From Acinetobacter guillouiae CIP 63.46 (GTDB lineage Bacteria > Pseudomonadota > Gammaproteobacteria > Pseudomonadales > Moraxellaceae), in the NCBI RefSeq assembly GCF_000368145.1, contig NZ_KB849283.1:1204324-1268323 (forward strand): a stretch of 64,000 bases of DNA. The letters are read 5' to 3'. Positions 26,937-36,086 of the stretch are shown one piece after another. The notes beneath the pieces are model-generated. The model made no database searches. It saw nothing but the letters and a program-made list of their open reading frames with translations, and was not told the origin of the DNA. A program made the translations under genes and the position numbers. How positions within the stretch are numbered: position 1 is the stretch's first letter; every line of letters starts with the position of its first letter.

Positions 26937-28088
26937 ATGATTCGAGATCAGGAAACACTCAAACAATTAGTAGATATGATTCGACAGTTTGTAGATGGTG
27001 TCCTTATTCCTCATGAGAATGAAGTCGCGGAAACAGATCAAATCCCTCAAGCCATCATTGAGCAAATGAAAGCTTTGGGTTTGTTTGGGCTGACGATTCC
27101 AGAAGAATACGAAGGTCTTGGCTTGACCATGGAAGAAGAGGTGTCCATCGCTTTTGAACTTGGACGTACTTCGCCTGCCTTTCGTTCACTGATCGGCACC
27201 AATAATGGAATCGGTTCGAGTGGCCTGATTATTGATGGTACCGAAACTCAAAAATCATTTTTCTTGCCCCGTTTAGCACGTGGTGAAGTGATCAGTTCTT
27301 TTTGCTTAACTGAACCAGATGCAGGCTCAGATGCTGCCTCTTTAAAAACCAGTGCTGTAAAAGAAGGTCAGTTTTATATATTAAATGGCACCAAACGCTT
27401 TATTACCAATGCACCTCATGCAGGGGTATTTACGGTGATGGCACGAACCAATCCAGACATTAAAGGTGCTGGTGGAATTTCTGCTTTTATCGTAGATCGC
27501 AAAACCGCAGGAATCTCTCTAGGTAAAACAGATAAAAAAATGGGGCAAAAAGGTGCCCATACCTGTGATGTGATTTTTGAAAACTGTCGGGTTCCTGCTT
27601 CAGCACTGATTGGCGGTGTCGAAGGTGTAGGATTTAAAACCGCAATGAAAGTCTTGGATAAAGGTCGTTTACATATAGCCGCAATCAGTGTCGGTGCTGC
27701 CATACGTATGTTAGACGATACCTTAAAATTCGCCCTTGAGCGTAAGCAATTTGGACAAGCGATTGCTGAATTTCAACTGATTCAAGCCATGCTTGCTGAC
27801 TCCAAAGCAGAAATTTATGCAGCGCAATGTATGGTTTTAGATGCAGCAAGACAACGTGATGCTGGGCACAACGTTAGTACAGAAGCATCATGCGCAAAAA
27901 TGTTTGCCACTGAAATGTGTGGTCGCGTAGCCGATCGTTGCGTACAGATTCATGGTGGCTCTGGCTATATCAGTGAATATGCAATTGAGCGTTTTTACCG
28001 AGATGTGCGTTTATTCCGTCTCTATGAAGGCACCACCCAAATTCAACAAATGATTATTGCTCGAAATATGATTCGCGCTGCGTCTTAA
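26937..28088 (+). CDS. Acyl-CoA dehydrogenase, DcaA paralogue
   Basis: I start at 26937 (MIRDQETL), behind AAAGGA, which matches the N terminus of DcaA; the longer frame upstream is rejected. The 383-residue protein is nearly superimposable on DcaA, with FCLTEPDAGSDAASLKT, FITNAPHAGVFTVMARTNPDIKGAGG and catalytic Glu364 in LYEGTTQIQ. The difference in substrate chain cannot be read from sequence. It heads a two-gene unit with a DcaK-like carrier and is divergent from a type III CoA transferase. A glutaryl or longer diacyl-CoA substrate is plausible. Confidence 0.92.
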   Translation: MIRDQETLKQLVDMIRQFVDGVLIPHENEVAETDQIPQAIIEQMKALGLFGLTIPEEYEGLGLTMEEEVSIAFELGRTSPAFRSLIGTNNGIGSSGLIIDGTETQKSFFLPRLARGEVISSFCLTEPDAGSDAASLKTSAVKEGQFYILNGTKRFITNAPHAGVFTVMARTNPDIKGAGGISAFIVDRKTAGISLGKTDKKMGQKGAHTCDVIFENCRVPASALIGGVEGVGFKTAMKVLDKGRLHIAAISVGAAIRMLDDTLKFALERKQFGQAIAEFQLIQAMLADSKAEIYAAQCMVLDAARQRDAGHNVSTEASCAKMFATEMCGRVADRCVQIHGGSGYISEYAIERFYRDVRLFRLYEGTTQIQQMIIARNMIRAAS

Positions 28089-28149
28089 TTAATTTTTAGG
28101 CACTTTAAAACGATTTGAAGTGCTGTAAATCAAATGTAGGTAATGGATT

Positions 28150-29400
28150 ATGGCGACAAACTACAATACACATCTCTCTTCAATACAACCTCACACTTGG
28201 AAAATTGCATTTGTTTTTGCATTTTTAGCCTTGTTGGTGGATGGTGCCGATCTGATGCTGCTGTCTTATAGTCTCAACAGTATTAAGGCAGATTTTGGTT
28301 TAAGTTCCGTGCAGGCAGGTATGCTGGGTAGTTTTACCTTGGCGGGTATGGCTGTCGGTGGAATATTTGGGGGATGGGCATGTGACAAATTTGGTCGAGT
28401 ACGGATCGTGGTTATTTCTATTCTCACCTTCTCACTACTTACATGTGGACTAGGCTTTACCCAAAGCTTTCTTGAATTTGGACTATTACGCTTTTTTGCT
28501 TCTCTCGGACTTGGCTCGCTTTATATTGCCTGCAATACCTTGATGGCGGAATATGTACCTACACGTTACCGTACAACGGTATTGGGTACCTTACAAGCAG
28601 GTTGGACGGTTGGCTATATTGTTGCAACGCTACTCGCTGGATGGATTATTCCAGATCATGGCTGGCGTATGCTGTTTTATGTTGCCATTGTACCGGTGTT
28701 AATTGCTGTTTTAATGCATCTTTTGGTGCCTGAACCACTCGCATGGCAACAGTCTCGTTTACAACAACCAACACGCGATAAAAATTCTGAGGAAACTTCA
28801 GCATTTAAACTGATTTTTAAAGATAAACGAAATCGTAATATGTTTATCTTGTGGGCGCTCACAGCAGGCTTCTTGCAATTTGGTTATTATGGGGTAAATA
28901 ACTGGATGCCTTCATATCTAGAAAGTGAATTAGGCATGAAGTTTAAGGAAATGACCGCATATATGGTCGGTACCTATACCGCCATGATCCTCGGTAAAGT
29001 CCTTGCGGGTATGATGGCTGATAAACTTGGTCGTCGCTTTACTTATGCCTTTGGTGCGATTGGGACTGCTATTTTTCTACCACTGATTGTTTTTTATAAC
29101 TCACCCAGCAACATTTTATATTTATTGATCGCTTTCGGATTTTTATACGGTATTCCTTATGGTGTAAATGCCACCTATATGACGGAAAGTTTCCCGACAG
29201 CGATTCGTGGTACAGCGATTGGTGGTGCCTATAACGTGGGGCGTCTTGGTGCAGCACTTGCGCCTGCAACGATTGGCTACTTGGCGTCGGGTGGTTCTAT
29301 TGGTTTAGGTTTTGTGGTGATGGGAGCTGCTTATTTAATTTGCGGCGTTATTCCTGCCCTCTTCATCAAGGAAAAACTCTACGATCCGCAAAAATCGTAA
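28150..29400 (+). CDS. MFS carrier, DcaK paralogue
   Basis: This 416-residue AAHS-family MFS protein parallels DcaK throughout. It shares GADLMLLSYSLNSIKADFGLSSVQAGMLGSFTLAGMAVGG, GWACDKFGRVRIVV, FGYYGVNNWMPSYLESELGMKFKEM and YGVNATYMTESFPTAIRGTAIGGAYNVG. It follows the acyl-CoA dehydrogenase by 61 bp and is probably co-transcribed. It likely imports the acid activated by the neighbouring CoA-transferase. A strong terminator follows. Confidence 0.9.
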   Translation: MATNYNTHLSSIQPHTWKIAFVFAFLALLVDGADLMLLSYSLNSIKADFGLSSVQAGMLGSFTLAGMAVGGIFGGWACDKFGRVRIVVISILTFSLLTCGLGFTQSFLEFGLLRFFASLGLGSLYIACNTLMAEYVPTRYRTTVLGTLQAGWTVGYIVATLLAGWIIPDHGWRMLFYVAIVPVLIAVLMHLLVPEPLAWQQSRLQQPTRDKNSEETSAFKLIFKDKRNRNMFILWALTAGFLQFGYYGVNNWMPSYLESELGMKFKEMTAYMVGTYTAMILGKVLAGMMADKLGRRFTYAFGAIGTAIFLPLIVFYNSPSNILYLLIAFGFLYGIPYGVNATYMTESFPTAIRGTAIGGAYNVGRLGAALAPATIGYLASGGSIGLGFVVMGAAYLICGVIPALFIKEKLYDPQKS

Positions 29401-29433
29401 AAGTAGACCTTGTAAAATCAGTTATCCCATTTT

Positions 29434-29463
29434 AAAGCCAGCTAAATCTAGCTGGCTTTTTTG
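29434..29463 (+). terminator. Strong intrinsic terminator
   Basis: AAAGCCAGCTA (29434-29444) pairs perfectly with TAGCTGGCTTT (29449-29459) over a 4-base loop and runs into TTTTTT. It ends the dcaA2-dcaK2 unit. Confidence 0.9.
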
Positions 29464-29545
29464 TGGGTATCATTTTGAATTTGCTCATCAAGCAGCCCTT
29501 TTTTGATGCTTTTTTATTTGATATTTTTAGCCCAATAAATTAAAA

Positions 29546-29560
29546 TACCGCCAAGCGAAA
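29546..29560. promoter_or_regulatory. IclR-type operator candidate before ETF-QO
   Basis: TACCGCCAAGCGAAA resembles the site at 26807 and shares the AGCGAAA half-site. It ends 14 bp before the ETF-QO start, next to the AGGA ribosome-binding site, a position suited to repression. Confidence 0.4.
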
Positions 29561-29574
29561 TAGGATTTCTTTTT

Positions 29575-31287
29575 ATGAAAGATTTACAACGAGAGTCAAT
29601 GGAGTTTGACGTAGTGATCGTAGGCGCAGGCCCTGCGGGTCTTTCTGCTGCGATTAAAATTCGTCAATTAGCGCTTGAAAACAATCTTCTAGACCTTTCT
29701 GTCTGTGTGGTTGAAAAAGGCTCTGAAGTTGGTGCGCATATCCTTTCTGGTGCTGTACTTGAACCTCGTGCAATCAATGAACTTTTCCCTGACTGGAAAG
29801 AACAAGGTGCACCTTTAAATGTACCTGTGACTGAGGACAAAACTTATTTCCTCATGTCTGCTGAAAAGTCACAAGAAGCACCGCATTGGATGGTTCCTAA
29901 AACCATGCACAATGATGGTAACTATGTTATTTCATTGGGTAATGTGGTTCGTTGGTTAGGTCAAAAAGCGGAAGAGTTAGAAGTTTCTATCTTCCCTGGC
30001 TTTGCTGCTTCAGAAATCCTTTATCATGAAAATGGTTCTGTAAAAGGTATCCAAACTGGTGATATGGGTATTGGTAAAGATGGTGAACCTACTCATAACT
30101 TTACTCCTGGCTATGAACTTCATGCAAAATACACAATTTTTGCAGAAGGTTGCCGTGGACATCTCGGTAAACGTCTGATTGCAAAATACAACTTAGATCA
30201 AGATGCTAATCCGCAACATTACGGTATCGGAATCAAAGAGCTTTGGGAAATCGACCCTGCAAAACATAAACCAGGTTTAGTGATGCACGGTTCAGGCTGG
30301 CCTTTGGCAGAAACAGGTTCTTCAGGCGGCTGGTGGTTATATCACGCTGAAAACAACCAAGTGACCTTGGGTATGATTGTCGATTTATCTTATGAAAATC
30401 CACACATGTATCCTTTTGCTGAAATGCAACGTTGGAAAACACACCCACTGATCAAGCAATATCTTGAAGGCGGTAAGCGTATTTCTTATGGCGCACGTGC
30501 AGTTGTTAAAGGCGGTCTAAACTCTCTACCTAAACTGACCTTCCCTGGCGGTTGCTTAATTGGTGATGATGCTGGTTTCTTAAACTTTGCTAAAATCAAA
30601 GGCTCTCATACTGCGATGAAATCGGGTATGTTGTGCGGTGAAGCTGTATTTGAAGCAATCCAAGCCGGTCATGAGAAAGGTGGCGATTTAGCAGTGGCGC
30701 GTGTCGCTGAAGGCGAAGACTTCTTTGCTAAAGAATTGACTGCCTATACGGACAAATTCAACAACAATTGGTTAAAAGAAGAGTTACATCGTTCACGTAA
30801 CTTTGGTCCAGCGATGCATAAATTTGGTTTATGGATGGGTGGTGCATTTAACTTTATCGATCAAAATATCTTTAAAGTGCCATTTACCCTACATGACCTT
30901 GCACCTGACTTTAGTGCATTAAAAACTGTAGATGCTGCGACATTTAAACCAACTTATCCAAAGCCAGACGGTAAATTAACCTTTGACCGTTTATCTTCTG
31001 TATTTGTATCCAATACCGTACATGAAGAGAATCAGCCAGCGCACTTAAAGCTGACCGATGCTTCGATTCCAATCAATGTCAACTTACCAAAATGGGATGA
31101 GCCAGCTCAACGTTATTGCCCTGCTGGTGTTTACGAGATTATGGAAAATGATGATGGTTCTAAGCGCTTCCAGATTAATGCTGCAAACTGTGTTCACTGT
31201 AAGACTTGTGATATCAAAGATCCATCTCAGAATATCACGTGGGTAACACCGGAAGGTGGTGGTGGGCCTAATTATCCAAATATGTAA
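29575..31287 (+). CDS. Electron transfer flavoprotein-ubiquinone oxidoreductase
   Basis: This 570-residue membrane-associated enzyme carries electrons from ETF to ubiquinone. The FAD motif GAGPAGLSAAI begins at about residue 17. GSEVGAHILSGAVLEPRAI, GSSGGWWLYHAENNQVTLGMIVDLSYENP and GGCLIGDDAGFLNFAKIKGSHTAMKSGM follow. The C-terminal [4Fe-4S] ligands are Cys515, Cys539, Cys542 and Cys545. It is a single gene after the dca-like cluster and is the respiratory outlet for its acyl-CoA dehydrogenases. ETF subunits are not in the window. Confidence 0.96.
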   Translation: MKDLQRESMEFDVVIVGAGPAGLSAAIKIRQLALENNLLDLSVCVVEKGSEVGAHILSGAVLEPRAINELFPDWKEQGAPLNVPVTEDKTYFLMSAEKSQEAPHWMVPKTMHNDGNYVISLGNVVRWLGQKAEELEVSIFPGFAASEILYHENGSVKGIQTGDMGIGKDGEPTHNFTPGYELHAKYTIFAEGCRGHLGKRLIAKYNLDQDANPQHYGIGIKELWEIDPAKHKPGLVMHGSGWPLAETGSSGGWWLYHAENNQVTLGMIVDLSYENPHMYPFAEMQRWKTHPLIKQYLEGGKRISYGARAVVKGGLNSLPKLTFPGGCLIGDDAGFLNFAKIKGSHTAMKSGMLCGEAVFEAIQAGHEKGGDLAVARVAEGEDFFAKELTAYTDKFNNNWLKEELHRSRNFGPAMHKFGLWMGGAFNFIDQNIFKVPFTLHDLAPDFSALKTVDAATFKPTYPKPDGKLTFDRLSSVFVSNTVHEENQPAHLKLTDASIPINVNLPKWDEPAQRYCPAGVYEIMENDDGSKRFQINAANCVHCKTCDIKDPSQNITWVTPEGGGGPNYPNM

Positions 31288-31424
31288 GCTGGATACTTAG
31301 GACGATGCTTTAATGCTGCTCACCACTAAACATGCAAGTGCTTAGATGATTTTGTACAGCATTAACTGCTTCTTTTACCCAAATTTGTCGAGTGATATAA
31401 GCTCTTCATTTTCATTATTTAGGT

Positions 31425-31452
31425 AAGCTTAGTTCCCAAGGGAGCTAAGCTT
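31425..31452. repeat. Inverted repeat downstream of ETF-QO
   Basis: AAGCTTAGTTCC (31425-31436) and GGAGCTAAGCTT (31441-31452) form a 12-bp stem with one G-T wobble and a 4-base loop. No T tract follows. It lies in the 252-bp gap between ETF-QO and the Sel1 gene, which holds no other feature I can identify. Confidence 0.5.
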
Positions 31453-31539
31453 GAAAAACAAAATAGAATAAATCTTGGCTCAAATTAAGTTGACTATAAC
31501 TTAATTTTGCACTTTAATTTTAATGATTAAAAGACACAA

Positions 31540-32142
31540 ATGATTGAAAAAATGATGAAATTTAAAATAAAAAAGCTGATGTACCCTCTGATTATAGTTA
31601 CATTTTTTCCCACTACACTTGTATTTGCAGAAAGTTTTGAAGCGCTACTCGAAAAAGCCAACAATGGGGACGTAAAAGCGCAATACCAAGTGGGTTATCT
31701 TTATAGCAGTGGCAATCAGGGTGTGTCCTTTGATGAAGAAAAAGGTGTTTTTTGGTTTAAAAAAGCCGCAGAAGCGGGTGATTCAGAATCTCAACTCAGT
31801 TTAGCAATGAGTTATTTATGGGGCTCAGGTGTCGGTAAAAATACCCGTAAAGGTATTGAATGGCTGACCAAATCTGCAAATCAGAACAATGCGATGGCAC
31901 AATACAATTTAGCTGAAGAATATTCAGATGGGAAAAATATCAAGAAAGATCTAGATCTTGCAAATTATTGGTATCTTAAGTCGGCTGAAAATGGTGATGT
32001 GACAGCACAATTTAAATTGGGATCTCTATACCTAGATGGAAATTTAGGTCTACCTCAAGATATCAATAAAGCAAAAGAATGGCTGAAAAAAGCCGCAGAT
32101 CAAGGCTATGAATTAGCACAACGGCAATTGACTGTACTATGA
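31540..32142 (+). CDS. Secreted Sel1-repeat (TPR-like) protein
   Basis: This 200-residue protein has an N-terminal signal peptide (KKLMYPLIIVTFFPTTLVFA) followed by about four Sel1-like repeats of roughly 36 residues. Repeats begin at NGDVKAQYQVGYLY, AGDSESQLSLAMSYL, NNAMAQYNLAEEY and NGDVTAQFKLGSLYL, each with a WxxKAA helix. Sel1 repeats are solenoid protein-binding modules, here probably periplasmic. Three Met codons near the start (31540, 31552, 31555) leave the exact start uncertain. No functional partner is visible. Confidence 0.8.
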   Translation: MIEKMMKFKIKKLMYPLIIVTFFPTTLVFAESFEALLEKANNGDVKAQYQVGYLYSSGNQGVSFDEEKGVFWFKKAAEAGDSESQLSLAMSYLWGSGVGKNTRKGIEWLTKSANQNNAMAQYNLAEEYSDGKNIKKDLDLANYWYLKSAENGDVTAQFKLGSLYLDGNLGLPQDINKAKEWLKKAADQGYELAQRQLTVL

Positions 32143-32219
32143 TTGAAGACAATAAAACCACCAACTTACCAATTTATAGATTTGATTTTTAATGATTATT
32201 TATTTTGACTGATACTTTT

Positions 32220-32549
32220 TTAAATCAGCGGTTTTACAACATTTAAAACCTCATGACTTTTAACAATTAAACAAATACATTGATCAAAAATGGCTTTTGA
32301 ATTTTGTATAAATTCATCTTCCATCGCATCTAAATGTAAGTGGCTTTCTTTTTGGACTTTTTTGTACAAGGCAAATAAATCATGCTTATACTGAGACTTA
32401 CAACTGAGATTGAAGTCCTTGAGTTCTTGCTCAAGTTCTAAACGCATATTTTCAATAAAATGCTGACGTGAAGCTTTATTATTCTGAATATAAAATAAGC
32501 GTGTTTGTTCATAAGTTCCTTTATGAAATATCATTTCATAAATTTTCAT
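32220..32549 (-). CDS. Hypothetical protein, helical
   Basis: This 109-residue frame encodes a charged, probably all-helical protein with heptad-like stretches (QHFIENMRLELEQELKDF; LYKKVQKESHLHLDAMEDEF). There is no signal peptide or membrane segment. I recognise no family. It converges with the Sel1 gene. AT-rich DNA and a plausible ATG support coding, but nothing indicates function. Confidence 0.5.
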   Translation of the reverse strand: MKIYEMIFHKGTYEQTRLFYIQNNKASRQHFIENMRLELEQELKDFNLSCKSQYKHDLFALYKKVQKESHLHLDAMEDEFIQNSKAIFDQCICLIVKSHEVLNVVKPLI

Positions 32550-33278
32550 CGTAATACTTACCTATAGATTTGTATTTTCACTCTTAAAAGTAGAATTCAT
32601 ACAAATGTGTTATTTTATAAAATTTATCTATGTTCCCATTGAGATAATGTATTTTCAGTCTTTTATAAACATCTTTATCTGTTGTTTTTTATTAATCCTT
32701 AAAAACTCCTATTTCCCTTGGGGAAGGGAAATAGGATCAAGGCATCAAGAATCTTTAAAAAAGATCTCCCTCTAATTCTGTAGAATTTATCACAATAATC
32801 TTCAATTAATCAATACACCATCAACATAAAAACAGACAGTTCTGTATATTTTTGTTTAAAAAACATTCCTTCGCAATCAAAGTGACTTGTTTATTTACAT
32901 CGGCGTTTAAAGTTTAATCAGATTAAATTGTAGAACTGGATAAATTCAAATTGTTGCTATGCTAAAACCAATGATATTACAAAGGTGTATTTGAATATCA
33001 TGTATTAAACTATCACGAATATAAAACTTTCCTAATATGCCTAAAGCATATCCAAGGCCTTGCTATAAGCTGATGGTGCTTATTTTTTTAAGCCTAGAAG
33101 TATTTTGGTTTTATTAAACAGCTCAACATACTTACTTTTAAATGATTTCAACATCTATTCGGAAGCATATTGAGGGCTTTTCTTTTTTTCAGATTAACAA
33201 TCAAATTTTAATTATTTTTACCATAAAAATTAACGCTCTAAACTCAGCCTAATTTTTTAAAAAACTAAGTCGACACGT
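32550..33278. other. Long non-coding gap with hairpins
   Basis: This 729-bp, very AT-rich stretch has no convincing coding sequence. It contains a perfect 10-bp inverted repeat CCTATTTCCC/GGGAAATAGG (32708-32735) and a terminator-like hairpin ATAAGC/GCTTAT followed by seven T residues (33065-33090). The latter has no gene immediately upstream on its strand, so it could end an unannotated small RNA. The sulfatase promoter must also lie here. Confidence 0.45.
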
Positions 33279-34958
33279 ATGTCTCATAAAAATCTGCTTA
33301 CAACACTTTCTATTGCATTAATCAGTCTTTCTATTTCAGCATGTAATAATGATTCAGACCATTCAAATACTGTGGTGGAAACCAAGAAACAACCGAATAT
33401 TTTATTTATCATGGCTGATGATTTAGGTTATTCGGATTTAGGGGCATTTGGTGGAGAAATACACACCCCAAATATTGACGCATTGACCAAAGAAGGTCGT
33501 ATTTTAACGGACTACCATACTGCCCCGACCTGCTCACCGACGCGTTCACAATTGATTTCGGGTACAGACCATCACTTAGCTGGTATTGGGGCTATGGCTG
33601 AACTCACTCCTGCCCACTTAAAAGGCCAGCCGGGTTATGAGGGCTACTTAAATGAGCGCTCACTCTCAATAGCAGAAGTGCTTAAAGATAATGGCTACCG
33701 AACCTATATCAGTGGAAAATGGCACCTCGGTTTAACCGCTGAAACTAACGCACATGTAAAAGGCTTCGATCATTCATTTACGCTATTGCAAGGTCTAGAT
33801 TTACACTTTAAACAAGCGCCTAGTGCATATAAACGTAATGCCACCTATACGGAGGATGGTAAAGTTGTTCCAATTTCAGCATTACCCGATGATTTTTTCT
33901 CAACCAATTACTTCACCGATAAGCTAATTAGTTATTTAGAGTCAGGTAAAAATTCAGGAAAACCATTCTTTGCCTATGCTGCTTACACCGCGCCTCATTG
34001 GCCATTACAAGCCCCAGCTGAATATCGTGACCGTTATCGTGGCGTTTACGATGCTGGTTATGATGTGATCCGTAATGGTCGTATTGCCCGCCAAAAACAA
34101 CTTGGTCTAATTCCAGCTAACTTTACTGCAGCCGAACCGATTGCGACAAAAAATGCACCACAAAAATATGGCAAATGGAATGAACTTTCCGCAGAGCAAA
34201 AAGTCTTAGAAGCACGCAGAATGGAAATCTATGCGGGTATGGTCGAAAACCTTGATGCCAATATTGGACGCGTGATTGAGTATTTAAAACGCAATAACTT
34301 ATACGACAATACTTTAATTTTCTTTGTTTCAGATAATGGAGCTGAAGGCTTTATTCGTGGTAGTTATGGGGCTGAATCAGGTTTTGATAATCGGGTGAAC
34401 AATGTCGGTACATCCAGTTCTTATCACTATGTCGGTCCGCGTTGGGCTGAAGTCAGTGCTGCACCTTTCCATTTATGGAAAGATACTGCGGGTGAAGGTG
34501 CAACCACAGCACCAGCCATTGTTAAACTTCCTCATCAAAATAAAGCGCAAGCAACCTATCATGGTTTTGCTTCAGTGCTCGATGTTTTCCCAACTGTTTT
34601 AGATTATGCCAATATTGCTGTCCCACAAAGTCAATATAAAGGTCGTCAGATTAATACCCCAAGCGGTTACTCGTGGAAATCGGTGCTTGAAAATAAAGCA
34701 CAGGCGATTCGTCCTGTAAACTTTAGTTTTGCAGATGAATTGCATGGCAGTAAATATGCGCGTCAAGGCGAATGGAAAATTGCTTTACAAGGTAAAGCAG
34801 AGCTAGGAACGGGAGCTTGGGAATTATATAACTTAAAAAATGACCGTGGTGAAACCCAAAACCTTGCACAAAATAACCCAGTAAAACTACAAGAACTACT
34901 TGATGTGTATAACAAATATACCCAACAAAATGGGGTGAAGGAATACAACATTCAATGA
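33279..34958 (+). CDS. Lipoprotein arylsulfatase (type I, formylglycine-dependent)
   Basis: This 559-residue alkaline-phosphatase-fold sulfatase has the catalytic Cys85 in the CSPTR motif, which is converted to formylglycine. It also has the metal-binding MADDLGYSDLG near residue 45, the GKWHLG motif and the VSDNGAEG segment. The N terminus is a lipoprotein signal with lipobox ISAC, Cys22 being the lipidated residue, so the enzyme is exported by Sec and membrane-anchored. It hydrolyses a sulfate ester, substrate unknown, and supplies sulfate. Its last four bases overlap the start of the formylglycine-generating enzyme gene. Confidence 0.94.
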   Translation: MSHKNLLTTLSIALISLSISACNNDSDHSNTVVETKKQPNILFIMADDLGYSDLGAFGGEIHTPNIDALTKEGRILTDYHTAPTCSPTRSQLISGTDHHLAGIGAMAELTPAHLKGQPGYEGYLNERSLSIAEVLKDNGYRTYISGKWHLGLTAETNAHVKGFDHSFTLLQGLDLHFKQAPSAYKRNATYTEDGKVVPISALPDDFFSTNYFTDKLISYLESGKNSGKPFFAYAAYTAPHWPLQAPAEYRDRYRGVYDAGYDVIRNGRIARQKQLGLIPANFTAAEPIATKNAPQKYGKWNELSAEQKVLEARRMEIYAGMVENLDANIGRVIEYLKRNNLYDNTLIFFVSDNGAEGFIRGSYGAESGFDNRVNNVGTSSSYHYVGPRWAEVSAAPFHLWKDTAGEGATTAPAIVKLPHQNKAQATYHGFASVLDVFPTVLDYANIAVPQSQYKGRQINTPSGYSWKSVLENKAQAIRPVNFSFADELHGSKYARQGEWKIALQGKAELGTGAWELYNLKNDRGETQNLAQNNPVKLQELLDVYNKYTQQNGVKEYNIQ

Positions 34959-35959
34959 AGTTTAGCCCTCTTTTAATTTCACTATGTAGCCTGTTCCTTG
35001 TAACAGGCTGCAATAAAGCTACGCCCGACTCGCACCATTCTCCCAAACAAACCAGCAAAGCTTCTATACCACTTGGTTCATTGCAGCAATGCGAACACTA
35101 TTCAGGTTTACCCAATGCATGGCAAAAAAAGCCAACAGCAGGTATGGTTTGGATTGCCAAAGGTTCATTTCAGCTCGGCTCCGATAAAGCCTATCCCGAT
35201 GAACTCAATTTTGGGCAAAAACAACGTCAAGTTGAGGGTTTCTGGATCGATCAAACCGAAGTGACTGTGGCGCAGTTTAGTAGTTTTGTAAAAGCAACCG
35301 GCTATGTAACCGACGCAGAGCAACAGAAACAGGCAGCTGTATTTTCACCAGATGCCAATAAGCCTAATCAGTGGTGGCAACTCAAGTCTGATTACACTTG
35401 GAAAACGCCTAATGGCGCTTCGGGTCAAGCTCCACGCCCTGCTGAACCTGTTCGCTATGTGACCAAAAATGATGCTGAACATTACGCAGTTTGGTTAGGA
35501 CGAGATTTACCTACCGAACAAGAATGGGAATATGCTGCAAAGGCGGGCTCAAAAACCGATACGCCACTGCATCAAGCGCCTCAGGATGCCCATCAACATC
35601 CAAAAGCCAATTATTGGCAAGGTGAATTTCCAATGCATAATTCTGTTGAAGACCATTTTGCAGGTGTGGCACCTGTCGGCTGCTACCCTGCCAATGCGTT
35701 CCAATTGTTCGATATGATTGGGAATGTCTGGGAGTGGACCTCTTCTGTATATCAAGGCGCGCATGATCAACATATGGGAAATTATACTGATCTGCGTCAG
35801 CAAAGCATCGCAACAACCCAATATGTGATTAAAGGTGGTTCTTTCTTATGTGCTTCAAGTTATTGCTCTCGTTATCGAAATAGTAGTCGATATCCGCAAG
35901 AGTTTGATTTGGCTGCAACGCATGTGGGGTTTAGAACAGTATTACGAACTCACCCATGA
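34955..35959 (+). CDS. Lipoprotein formylglycine-generating enzyme (SUMF1 family)
   Basis: This 334-residue enzyme belongs to the FGE/SUMF1 fold. It has PGMVWIAKGSF-like GMVWIAKGSFQLGSD near residue 50, FWIDQTEVTVAQFSSFVKATGY near 89, LPTEQEWEYAAKAG near 180, GNVWEWTSS near 252 and GGSFLCASSYCSRYRNSSR at the end. The copper-binding cysteines Cys299 and Cys304 are both kept, spaced as in SUMF1. It has its own lipoprotein signal (lipobox VTGC, Cys19), so it is predicted to act outside the cytoplasm. It is translationally coupled (ATGA overlap) to the sulfatase it presumably activates. Confidence 0.93.
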   Translation: MKFSPLLISLCSLFLVTGCNKATPDSHHSPKQTSKASIPLGSLQQCEHYSGLPNAWQKKPTAGMVWIAKGSFQLGSDKAYPDELNFGQKQRQVEGFWIDQTEVTVAQFSSFVKATGYVTDAEQQKQAAVFSPDANKPNQWWQLKSDYTWKTPNGASGQAPRPAEPVRYVTKNDAEHYAVWLGRDLPTEQEWEYAAKAGSKTDTPLHQAPQDAHQHPKANYWQGEFPMHNSVEDHFAGVAPVGCYPANAFQLFDMIGNVWEWTSSVYQGAHDQHMGNYTDLRQQSIATTQYVIKGGSFLCASSYCSRYRNSSRYPQEFDLAATHVGFRTVLRTHP

Positions 35960-36086
35960 GACAAGGATGGGTTAAAATCTAGAGATCTGGCGAATTTATA
36001 CACTTAAATATGAATTCGCCTGCTTTAAAAAAGAAGGGTTGAATAGAACAAAGCAACACTTAACCACTTTCGCTACAAATCAGCAC

